Positions 51,339 to 58,942 of a DNA stretch of 64,000 bases are shown here, piece by piece. Made by a program: the position numbers and the translations under genes. The stretch's first letter is position 1. Every line of letters starts with the position of its first letter. The notes beneath the pieces were generated by a model, which was not told the DNA's origin, did not search any database, and worked only from the letters and a program-made list of their open reading frames with translations. The stretch spans positions 372,001 to 436,000 of the forward strand of contig NZ_BDBI01000002.1 of assembly GCF_001612905.1 (NCBI RefSeq), given 5' to 3'. The DNA comes from Nocardia ignorata NBRC 108230. GTDB lineage: Bacteria > Actinomycetota > Actinomycetes > Mycobacteriales > Mycobacteriaceae.

Positions 51339-51691
51339 TACCATGCTCCCTTCGGGAAGGGCACCCGAACAACTCGGTTGTCGAGGTGCCATGCGTTTGC
51401 GGTGGGATTATAGGTCCATGTTTCTTCGTGATAGTGAAATTTGGTTGGCTTGCTACCCATTTCGTGGTTACCGAACCGGATGCTGCGGGTTCCGTCTTCT
51501 GAGACGACTCTGTTTGGATCGGGAAGGCCGGTGCGCGGATGCAGGTTTGTGTGCTCGCCGGGACCGAGAAATTCGTCCCACCGCGCGGGCACATCAATGG
51601 GTTTCACTGGTTTGGGATGATTGTGCTCTTGCTCTAGGACTGGCGCGTTCGCTTTTGCATGGTCAGCACCTTCGCACCCCGCATCTGGCAT
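51338..51691 (-). other. Variable C-terminal toxin tail of the RHS protein
   Basis: The last 117 residues after the RHS core end motif DPLGL (residues 1690-1806 of the protein). They are rich in His and Glu: EQEHNHP, GEHTNLHPRTG, SIRFGNHEM and FHYHEETW. Such residues could form a metal or nuclease site (inference). I have seen similar GTRSIRFG-HEM...HYHEETW tails in other polymorphic toxins but cannot name the family. GC content is lower than in the core, as usual for exchanged tails. Confidence 0.65.
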
Positions 51692-54600
51692 GAGACCGAG
51701 CGGATCGGTCCACCGCGTCGGGTTGTATGGATAGCTGTAAGGATTGGGAGACGGGTCTAGTCCAAGTGGGTCAGGTGTAAGGAAGCGTCCGCAGTTCGGA
51801 TCGTAGGTACGGGCAAAATTAAAGTGCAAGCCGGTTTCGGCATCATAGTATTGGCCGCAGAATCTCAGTGGTGACCGAGCAGGGCCGTTCCAAGTAGTCC
51901 TTCCCCATAGATCTGTGGTTGTTGTGCCAGTTATCACGCCATTCGCTGGCATCAGCAACTCGGTCGGCAGACCCGATTTCCCTGAAATGGCGGCGAACAG
52001 TTCGCCAGCACCCAGCGTGGGTTCGGATTTCTCGCACTGAGATAGAGGTCGATACGTTCCTGGCTCGTACTGCCATTGAGTCACCGTTCCCGATGTCCGC
52101 TGTTCGACTAAGCTCATTCGGTCGTAGGTGTACTCCACGCGGCTGCTGAACGAGGTGCCGGAATCAATGGTGCATTGCTTACTGATTCGGCGGCCGAGTG
52201 CGTCGAAGGTGTACTGCCACCATTCACCTTCTGGTGTGTACACGTCGGTCAACTGGTCGAAGGCGTTGTAGCGGTAGTGCCAGACGGCGGGTTTTCGGGA
52301 GATTCGGGTGGTTACTTTGCGGATGAGGCGGCCGGCGGGGTCGTAGTAGTAGTAGTGGTTGCGGCCGTCTCGGACGAGGAGGTTGTTGTGGTATTCGCGG
52401 CCTTCCATTCGCTGGGGGGCGGCTGGTTCGGCGGGGTCGGGTGAAGGGGTGGGGAGGCTGGCGGTGATGTTGGAGAGGGGGTCGTATTCGTAGGCTTCGG
52501 TGAGGGTGTTGTTGCGGGTGATGGTGTTGACTCGGCCTATGGGGTCGAGGGTGTAGGTGGCGTGGGTGGGAGGTGTGTCGGGGCGGGTGGTGGTGTGGTG
52601 GGTGAGGTAGCCGTCGGGGCGGTAGGTGTAGTCGTCGCGGCGGATGGTGAAGGGGGCGGGGCGGTTTGCGGTCGAAGGGCCGAAGTCGCCGAGGTCGAGG
52701 GTGAATTCTTCGGCGGGGAAGCCGGTGACTTGTTGGGTGGCGATGTTGCCGGTGAGGGTGAAGGTTCGGTCGATTTGGACTTCACCGACGCGCCAGCCGG
52801 TGAGGCGGCCTGCGGGGTCGTGGTTGAACGAGATCTCGGTGTCGTCGGCGTGGAGGGCGGTGACCTGGCCGAGGGTGTTGTGGCGCCAGGTGGTGACGGA
52901 GCCGGTGGGGGTGGTGCGGCGGATGCGGCGGCCGCGATGGTCGTAGTCGTTGACCAGGGGTGGTTGGTCGTCGAGTTGTTGGGTGGCGACTTGGCCGGTG
53001 GGGGTGTAGGTGAATCGCAGTGTGTGCGTGATGGTTTCGTCGGTGCCGTTGACGGCGGTGAGGACGCGGCCCGCGGGGTCGTGGGTGTAGGAGAGGAATT
53101 CGCCGGTGTCGGCGGTGATGGACGTCAGGTTGCCGAGGATGTCGTAGCGGTGGTGGCGGGTGACGCCGGTGGCGGGCGTGACCGTCGCGACGCGGCCGGT
53201 GATGGTGTGGGTGTATGTGGTGGTGGCGCCGGTGTAGTCGGTTTCGGCGGTCAGCCGGCCCGCGAGGTCGTATTCGTAGGTCCAGCGTTGGCCGAGCGGG
53301 TTGATGACGGCGATGAGCTGGCGTTCGGTGTTGTAGAGGTAGCGGGTGGTCGAGCCGTCGGGGTCGGCGCGGGTGGAGACTTTGTCGAAGCCGCCGTAGG
53401 TGTAGCGAGTGACGCCGCCGTTGCGGTCGGTGTGGGTGAGGAGATTGTTCTCGCCGTCGTAGGTCCAGGTTTCGGCGAAGCCGTCGGGGTCGATCCGCCG
53501 GGCGGGGCGACCCAAGGGCGTCCACTCGTAGCGGGTCGTCTGCCCCAGTGGGTCGGTGACCTCGACGGGACGGCCGAAGGGGTCGCGGCGGATTTCGGTA
53601 GTCGCGCCGTAGGGGTCGGTAATGGTGACCGGCAGACCTGCCGCGTCGACGTCGATACGGGTGACGGCCCCGTCCGGGTCGCGTACTTCACTGACCGCCC
53701 CGCAGGGATGGTGTTTGTATTCGGTGCGGGCGCCGGCGGCATCGATGATGGCGACGAGGTTGCCTGCTTTGTCCCACTCTCGATGCACGGTTGTGCCGTC
53801 TGGCTGGGAGATGGCGGTGGGACGGTTGGCATAGGCGTACTCGACGGCGATATCGGTGCCGTCCGGGCGGATGATCTTTGCTACGTCACCGTCAGAGGTG
53901 TACTCGTAACGGGTGATCGCACCGTCGGGTTCGGTGACCTGCAGTGGTTTACGGGCGGTGTTGTAGTCGATATGACGGCGGCCGCCGTCGGCAGCGCGGA
54001 AGTCGCGCAGGCGTAGGTCGTTGTCGAATCCGTAGCCGGTGACGCCGCCACGGGAGTCGGTGAGCCGGGTGAGACGACCCGTGCCGTCACCGAGTTCGAG
54101 GTATTCGTAATCCGCGTTGAACACACCGTCGGCGCCGCGCTGGGTGATGACGCGGCCTGCGTCGTCGTAAGTGTTGACCACCCAGCTGCCGTTGGAATCC
54201 GTCCACGACAGCATCCGGTGGTGTTCGTCGTAGGCGAAGCGGGTGATTCCACCGACCCCGTTGACCTCCGAGGTCAATTCGCCGTTCTCGTACCCGAATT
54301 CACGCACCGGCACAACGGTGTCAGCTACTTCGTCTGCCACAGAGATTGTGGTGACGCGACCGTTGTCGGTACCAAGAAGAACACGGTAGCCACCGGAATG
54401 GGTGACCTCTACCGGATCACCATTGCTGTTGTAGTGGAACCTGATTCGATTATGGTGGCGGTCGGTTATCGCAGAGATCGCGAAATTGCCGAGAAGAGTA
54501 TCGATACCGCCGAGCACGGGTTCGGGTGCGAAGTGCCACACCACCTCGCGGTCGGGGTCCCATAGACGGTATCCACCCGTCTCCGTGCGAGTGAGTTTCC

Positions 54601-56758
54601 AGCGCTGACCACCGGTGATCGGCTCGACACCGACACCGACCTCGGCATGTGGATAAGGCAGAAGCATGCCGTCGTCGAAAACGACCGTGACGCACTCGTC
54701 TTCGACCACGACGCGCATGTCCAACGTCGCCGACCAGGAAGGGCCGAACCAACGGCCGAACCGGTAGTTGGAATGGTGGGCGCGTTTCAGCACCAACCGA
54801 AGGACGCCGGGCAGATCGAGATCGGTGAGCGGAAGGAGGAATTCGCCGGTGGCCAAGTTGACCGGATCGCCGCCTTCGGAGGTCTGGTCGCGCGTGCTGT
54901 TACTGGCGGGACCGCCGTCGTCCGCCTCTTCGCCCACACTGGGTTTGCCGTCGCCACCGGCGTCTACCTCGGAACGAACGTGAGGATCACCGTTGTTGTT
55001 CGAGCCATCTTGACCACCGGGTTCGGTGCTGTGGGACGGGTCGCCGTCATTGACGGTAGCGGGATCGTCCGCCTCGGGGGAGGGTGCCCCTTCTTGTTTG
55101 GGAGGAGTGTTGTCATTTCCGTCCGGCGTGGTGTCGTCGCCGCTCTGGGACGACTCGTCTGTATCCGGCTTCGGTTGGCCGACAGGCGGCTCGTCAGCGT
55201 TGTTCGGGTTCGGTGCCGGTTCGTTGGGCGCATCGTTGTCCGGTGTCGCAGCGGCGGGTGGTTCCGGCTTCCCGCTCTCGGGGCCATTGTTGTCGGGTGT
55301 GGAATCGCCGGTGAGGGTCGACGGGTTGTCAGCGGGGTTCGCCACAGCAGGCTCGCCCGATTGCCCGTCGGGGTTGGCGGGGGCGGGGTCGCCCGCTTGC
55401 GCGGCTGGGTTGGTCGGTGGCGCGTCAGGAGAGGTGCCTGCCGGGTTCGCGGCGGGAGCTTCGGGCGTGGCGGGCGGGTTGGCTGCCGGTGGATCGCCGA
55501 CAGTGGCCGCGGGGTTCGTTGCCGGTGCGGAGGGATTGTCCGGGGGATCGGCAACCGACTGGGCAGGCGCGGATGGCGCCTCGGGCGCGTTTCGCCCGCC
55601 TGCACCGGCGGCGTTGTCGAGGACGTTGCGGGCGGTGTTGCCCGCATCAGCCACATCGGTGACCCGGTTCACGGTGCTGGCAGTCAGCTTCGCGGCGCCG
55701 CCGGCGCCACCCGTCGCGAGGGTCGTCAGGGCATCGCCGGTGAGGGCTCCCAACGCCTCGGTCGGATTCGCCTTGAACCCGGCGAGCATCGCGGAGGCAG
55801 TCGCTTTCGGGTCTGCGGCCGCGAGGATCATCCCCGTGCTCATGTCCGACATCTTCGACATGTACTCGGCGGGGTGCGTCGCGTTGTACAAATCCAACGG
55901 ATTGATCGACCGCACGAATTGCACCAGGCCGGTCAGCGAGGTCAGCAGCCCGGTCGTGATATTTGCCTGAGCGTGCTCCATCATCGCGCCGAGGTCTTCG
56001 AAATTGCTTCCCCAACGAGACAGGAAAGGTGGCTCTTCCGGCGCGGTCTCCGTGGCGGCGGTAATTGCCGTGACGGCCGTGTTCGCCGCATTATCCCGTT
56101 GTGTACGAGCACCGTTGAGAATGGATCGGGCCTCGTCGCGCATGGCGGTCCATGTGTCGGTCAGGCTCTTGTCCTTGCGATCCTTGTCGGACTTGGCGTT
56201 CCACTCGTTTTTCCGATCGCGTTCCTCGTTGTCGGCGGCTTGCCATTTCGCGATCGCCTCGGCGGCTTTGGTCTGTGCGGCCTCGACCTCGTGCACCCAG
56301 GCATCCAGGGCGCCCTTGGCCTTGCCCATCGCATCTGCGCCGTCCCACCACAGCTTCGGCTGTTTGGCGAATTCCTCGTGGAATGCCGTGGATGCGTCAC
56401 CGGTCCAGTCGGAGACATCGATCTTTCGGAGAGCGTCACCGGTTTGGTCTATCGCCGTACCGATCTGACCGAGTTGTTCGGCAACCTCTCGGATCTTGGC
56501 CGGCTCACCGCGGATCAGCTCTTTCGGATCGGTGGTTTCGCCGAGCTCCTTCTCCGGCACCGCGCCACCGGTGGCGTCGACGATCTTGTCGCCCGCGTCG
56601 TCGAGCCACTCCGACAACCCGTCCGCACCAACCGCTTTCGCCGCGCCCGACCACGTGTCCAACGCAGAGTTGTAGGCCTGACCGACCTTTTCGGTCGCGG
56701 ACTCGAGACCCTCTTCGATGGAGTCACCGAGATCATTGATGAAATCGCCGATACCCAT
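51338..56758 (-). CDS. RHS/YD-repeat polymorphic toxin with WXG-like N-terminus (T7SS effector type)
   Basis: An 1806-aa protein. Residues 1-245 are helical with DWTGDAS (WTG at 118-120), like WXG100/T7SS substrate domains. About 250-390 is a hydrophobic, Ala/Gly-rich segment. About 390-628 is a long Pro/Ala/Asn/Asp-rich linker. From 629 (GDPVNLATGEF) comes a DUF6531-like start of the RHS shell, then many YD repeats (YDAAGRV, YDHRGRRIRR, YDPAGRLIRK), the core end (RTYDPNCGRFLTPDPLGL, ending 1689) and the toxin tail. In this family the RHS shell encloses the toxin tail until delivery. Probably exported by an ESX/type VII machine (not in this window) for competition with other cells. ATG 56758 lies two bases after the upstream stop codon. 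Confidence 0.9.
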   Translation of the reverse strand: MGIGDFINDLGDSIEEGLESATEKVGQAYNSALDTWSGAAKAVGADGLSEWLDDAGDKIVDATGGAVPEKELGETTDPKELIRGEPAKIREVAEQLGQIGTAIDQTGDALRKIDVSDWTGDASTAFHEEFAKQPKLWWDGADAMGKAKGALDAWVHEVEAAQTKAAEAIAKWQAADNEERDRKNEWNAKSDKDRKDKSLTDTWTAMRDEARSILNGARTQRDNAANTAVTAITAATETAPEEPPFLSRWGSNFEDLGAMMEHAQANITTGLLTSLTGLVQFVRSINPLDLYNATHPAEYMSKMSDMSTGMILAAADPKATASAMLAGFKANPTEALGALTGDALTTLATGGAGGAAKLTASTVNRVTDVADAGNTARNVLDNAAGAGGRNAPEAPSAPAQSVADPPDNPSAPATNPAATVGDPPAANPPATPEAPAANPAGTSPDAPPTNPAAQAGDPAPANPDGQSGEPAVANPADNPSTLTGDSTPDNNGPESGKPEPPAAATPDNDAPNEPAPNPNNADEPPVGQPKPDTDESSQSGDDTTPDGNDNTPPKQEGAPSPEADDPATVNDGDPSHSTEPGGQDGSNNNGDPHVRSEVDAGGDGKPSVGEEADDGGPASNSTRDQTSEGGDPVNLATGEFLLPLTDLDLPGVLRLVLKRAHHSNYRFGRWFGPSWSATLDMRVVVEDECVTVVFDDGMLLPYPHAEVGVGVEPITGGQRWKLTRTETGGYRLWDPDREVVWHFAPEPVLGGIDTLLGNFAISAITDRHHNRIRFHYNSNGDPVEVTHSGGYRVLLGTDNGRVTTISVADEVADTVVPVREFGYENGELTSEVNGVGGITRFAYDEHHRMLSWTDSNGSWVVNTYDDAGRVITQRGADGVFNADYEYLELGDGTGRLTRLTDSRGGVTGYGFDNDLRLRDFRAADGGRRHIDYNTARKPLQVTEPDGAITRYEYTSDGDVAKIIRPDGTDIAVEYAYANRPTAISQPDGTTVHREWDKAGNLVAIIDAAGARTEYKHHPCGAVSEVRDPDGAVTRIDVDAAGLPVTITDPYGATTEIRRDPFGRPVEVTDPLGQTTRYEWTPLGRPARRIDPDGFAETWTYDGENNLLTHTDRNGGVTRYTYGGFDKVSTRADPDGSTTRYLYNTERQLIAVINPLGQRWTYEYDLAGRLTAETDYTGATTTYTHTITGRVATVTPATGVTRHHRYDILGNLTSITADTGEFLSYTHDPAGRVLTAVNGTDETITHTLRFTYTPTGQVATQQLDDQPPLVNDYDHRGRRIRRTTPTGSVTTWRHNTLGQVTALHADDTEISFNHDPAGRLTGWRVGEVQIDRTFTLTGNIATQQVTGFPAEEFTLDLGDFGPSTANRPAPFTIRRDDYTYRPDGYLTHHTTTRPDTPPTHATYTLDPIGRVNTITRNNTLTEAYEYDPLSNITASLPTPSPDPAEPAAPQRMEGREYHNNLLVRDGRNHYYYYDPAGRLIRKVTTRISRKPAVWHYRYNAFDQLTDVYTPEGEWWQYTFDALGRRISKQCTIDSGTSFSSRVEYTYDRMSLVEQRTSGTVTQWQYEPGTYRPLSQCEKSEPTLGAGELFAAISGKSGLPTELLMPANGVITGTTTTDLWGRTTWNGPARSPLRFCGQYYDAETGLHFNFARTYDPNCGRFLTPDPLGLDPSPNPYSYPYNPTRWTDPLGLMPDAGCEGADHAKANAPVLEQEHNHPKPVKPIDVPARWDEFLGPGEHTNLHPRTGLPDPNRVVSEDGTRSIRFGNHEMGSKPTKFHYHEETWTYNPTANAWHLDNRVVRVPFPKGAW

Positions 56759-56760
56759 GG

Positions 56761-57381
56761 CTACTGCCCCCCGGCGGATTGCTTTGCTTGCTGAATTTCT
56801 GCGACCTTGGCCGCGACACCGGTATCCGGCAGGAACATGCTGCCCAAACCGCTCTGATCAGGCGTGTCACCGGACACCAGGTACTCGCCCACCTGCCCCA
56901 ACGTCGAGACGTTGTCACCCATATGCGAAAACGCTTTGCCGAAAGAATCCGCGCTGTAGTCGGCTTGGGTGGCGAGATTCCAGGTGTTGTTCGACAACAC
57001 CTCGCCCCAGTCCATCGCCTCGATCTCCGCTTTGCTCAGATGCGGATTCCCCGCGAGGTGGGTGAACATCTGCTTGAACGAGGTAGAGACCTGGTCGTCG
57101 ATCAGGTGGTAACGACCTGCGGACAAGTCGAGAATTTCGGCGATCGCGTTACCCGACTGAACCAACGCCCGTACACCCCACGACCAGCGTTCGGCGAACG
57201 TTTCGAAGGAGGCTTGCACATTCGCCTTACCTGCCTCCATCGCCGACATCGTCAACTCCGCGAACCCGCGCCCAGTCGCAGCGGTCTCCTCGATACCGAA
57301 CTCTTTGAGCTCGCTGATGATGGCGTTGATCCCGTTCGCGGCCTGGGTGAGCAGGGCCGGATCGACATTCAGATCCGACAT
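56761..57381 (-). CDS. EspC-like / WXG-containing T7SS substrate or partner protein
   Basis: A 206-aa, mainly helical protein. The start LNVDPALLTQAANGINAI resembles the EspC family of ESX-secreted proteins, and ERWSWGVRAL gives a W-x-G turn between two helices. No signal peptide. It starts at ATG 57381 overlapping the previous stop (TGATG) and ends two bases before the RHS toxin start, so it is almost certainly made together with the toxin. It may pair with the toxin's N-terminal domain to build the secretion signal, or act as chaperone. Family assignment is by pattern only. Confidence 0.75.
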   Translation of the reverse strand: MSDLNVDPALLTQAANGINAIISELKEFGIEETAATGRGFAELTMSAMEAGKANVQASFETFAERWSWGVRALVQSGNAIAEILDLSAGRYHLIDDQVSTSFKQMFTHLAGNPHLSKAEIEAMDWGEVLSNNTWNLATQADYSADSFGKAFSHMGDNVSTLGQVGEYLVSGDTPDQSGLGSMFLPDTGVAAKVAEIQQAKQSAGGQ

Positions 57382-57782
57382 CAGCGGCGCTCACCCTCGG
57401 GCGATGGTTCCTCCGTCACGACCGGCGGGAATACCATCGGCGCCGCACCCGACATGTCGACTGCCACACCGGTCGGCTCCTGCTGCCCCTCGGCGAACTC
57501 ACGCAGACGTCGACCGAGGAAGGTGTGGAACCGGTACTCCTGATCCGCGACCACACCGCGAGCACTCATGAACCGCGCGTACTCCGGTACCCCCGTGAAT
57601 GCGCACAACCACGCAACCCCGCCGGACTCCATCGTGAAGACCCGGTCTTCGGGGCCGGACAGCGGCACCAGCAGCGTCGACTCGTCGAACGCCGCCGTCA
57701 GTGCGTTCGGCACGCCGAATCCGGCGTAGAAGGCGGCGATCTCCGAACGCAGGCGCGCTGAATCGACCTCGACCATCGTCAT
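57381..57782 (-). CDS. SseB-like domain protein, first gene of the toxin operon
   Basis: A 133-aa protein. The core LLVPLSGPEDRVFTMESGGVAWLCAFTGVPEYARFM matches the N-terminal SseB fold pattern (values, measured text, WLCAFTG, E-Y). ATG 57782 is preferred over GTG 57818 because GGGAG stands five bases before it. It overlaps the EspC-like gene by one base (TGATG). SseB-like proteins accompany secretion systems, often with roles in export or chaperoning. Here it probably serves the EspC-like/RHS pair. Function not proven. Confidence 0.75.
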   Translation of the reverse strand: MTMVEVDSARLRSEIAAFYAGFGVPNALTAAFDESTLLVPLSGPEDRVFTMESGGVAWLCAFTGVPEYARFMSARGVVADQEYRFHTFLGRRLREFAEGQQEPTGVAVDMSGAAPMVFPPVVTEEPSPEGERR

Positions 57783-57941
57783 GTCCGCTCCCGATCTCCC
57801 CTCGGACAAATCAGGCACCCACGGTAGCGAACGAACGGCGCCACCTCCACCGTGTCGCCGGTCACCGCACTCGCTGCGAAAACCTCGGGTCCAGTGCGGG
57901 CCAGGGCTTGGCGCCCTGCCGACGTGACCGATTCGCCCGGC

Positions 57942-58505
57942 TCAGTCGGTGGAGCGGTATTTGCGGACCTTGCTGAGGTTGCCGCAGCGGTCCATGGAGC
58001 ACCAGCGGCGGCGGCCGGGGCGGGAGGCGTCGACGAACAGCAGTCCGCAGTTGTCGGAGGCGCAGATTCGGATGCGGTCGGCCAGGGGGCTCGAGAACAG
58101 GTCTATCGCGTCGCGGGCGAGTGTGGACAGGGCGGCCCGGGCGGTGGGGGCGGGGTGGGTGAGCGAGGCGTCGGCGGTCAGGTGGGGGACCAGTGGAGGG
58201 GTGCCGGCGATGGTGTTGACGGTGTCGATATCGATGGGGTGCAACGGTTTCGATTCGGCTGCGCTACGGGCGGCGCGGTCGAGCGCGGCGCGCAGGGCGC
58301 GGAAGGCTGGCAGGTCGGCATCGTCGGCGGCGATATCGGGGACGCCGAGGATCACCCCGAGCCAGTGGCCCAGATCGGCGGGGGTGTGCACGATCTCCCA
58401 GACCTCGAGCTCACCTTCACCGCCGGTGTGCACCAGGTCGAGGCAGGGACGCCCGGTCCGGAAGCGGCGGCGCACGGCGGGGGGCAGGGAATTCCGGTCT
58501 TGCAT
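57942..58505 (-). CDS. CGNR zinc-finger protein (ABATE-domain regulator)
   Basis: A 187-aa protein. The N-terminal ABATE-like domain includes FRTGRPCLDLVHTGG, and the C-terminal CGNR zinc finger CASDNCGLLFVDASRPGRRRWCSMDRCGN has four zinc-binding cysteines (C-x4-C...C-x4-C) ending in the namesake CGN. The basic end KVRKYR fits DNA binding. Family members are presumed stress-related transcription regulators. ATG 58505 lies 30 bases from the divergent RidA gene, with a perfect palindrome between, so it probably controls RidA and itself. Confidence 0.92.
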   Translation of the reverse strand: MQDRNSLPPAVRRRFRTGRPCLDLVHTGGEGELEVWEIVHTPADLGHWLGVILGVPDIAADDADLPAFRALRAALDRAARSAAESKPLHPIDIDTVNTIAGTPPLVPHLTADASLTHPAPTARAALSTLARDAIDLFSSPLADRIRICASDNCGLLFVDASRPGRRRWCSMDRCGNLSKVRKYRSTD

Positions 58506-58515
58506 GACACTAGTT

Positions 58516-58525
58516 TAACCGGTTA
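58516..58525. promoter_or_regulatory. Palindrome between CGNR and RidA genes
   Basis: TAACCGGTTA is a perfect 10-base palindrome in the 30-base gap between two divergent starts. The gap is too short for two separate promoters with leaders, so transcripts must be almost leaderless and a bound regulator would affect both. Candidate CGNR operator. Confidence 0.5.
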
Positions 58526-58535
58526 CGGTGTCGGC

Positions 58536-58940
58536 ATGGCAGTCGCGACTTACATCAATCCCGAATCCCTCCACTCCAACCCGGCGTTCTCGCAGGTGGT
58601 GCGTGTCCCGGCCGGTGCCGATCTGATCTATGTGGGCGGTCAGAACGGCGTGGATGCCACCGGCCGTGTGGTCGGCCTCGACCTCGCCGCGCAGGTGCGC
58701 CAGGCCCTGGTCAACCTGCGGGCATGCCTGGCCGCCGCAGGCGCCGAGCCGTCCGACGTGGTCAAGTGGACGCTGCTGCTCGCCGAGGGTGCGAGCCTGC
58801 AGGAGGGCTTCGCGGCATTCGGTGCCGAGTGGGGGCACATGCCGAACCCGCCCGCGATCACTGCTGCCTTCGTCTCGAAACTGGCCGTCGAGGATGCGCT
58901 CATCGAGATCGAGGCCGTGGCCGCCGTCGTACCGCGCTGA
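58536..58940 (+). CDS. RidA-family (YjgF/YER057c) protein
   Basis: A 134-aa protein covering the whole RidA fold. Visible: VVRVPAGADLIYVGGQNGVDATGRVV, the AQVRQALVNLRACLAAAGAEPSDVVKWTLLL helix-strand unit and a C-terminal KLAVEDALIEIEAVAAV. True RidA has R-x-A near the end for imine hydrolysis; here the segment reads PPAITAAFVSKLAVEDALIEIEA and no clear catalytic Arg is seen, so it may belong to a sister subgroup. It ends two bases from the KipA-KipI gene on the other strand. Probably hydrolyses reactive imines or binds small ligands, controlled by the CGNR protein. Confidence 0.9.
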   Translation: MAVATYINPESLHSNPAFSQVVRVPAGADLIYVGGQNGVDATGRVVGLDLAAQVRQALVNLRACLAAAGAEPSDVVKWTLLLAEGASLQEGFAAFGAEWGHMPNPPAITAAFVSKLAVEDALIEIEAVAAVVPR

Positions 58941-58942
58941 GG

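Noticed and set aside
52562..54016. 484-codon plus-strand ORF opposite the RHS repeats, and the 54647-56794 plus-strand ORF
   Set aside because: Gly/Val-rich antisense shadows of the YD repeats and of the Pro/Ala linker. The minus-strand RHS protein has clear family motifs.
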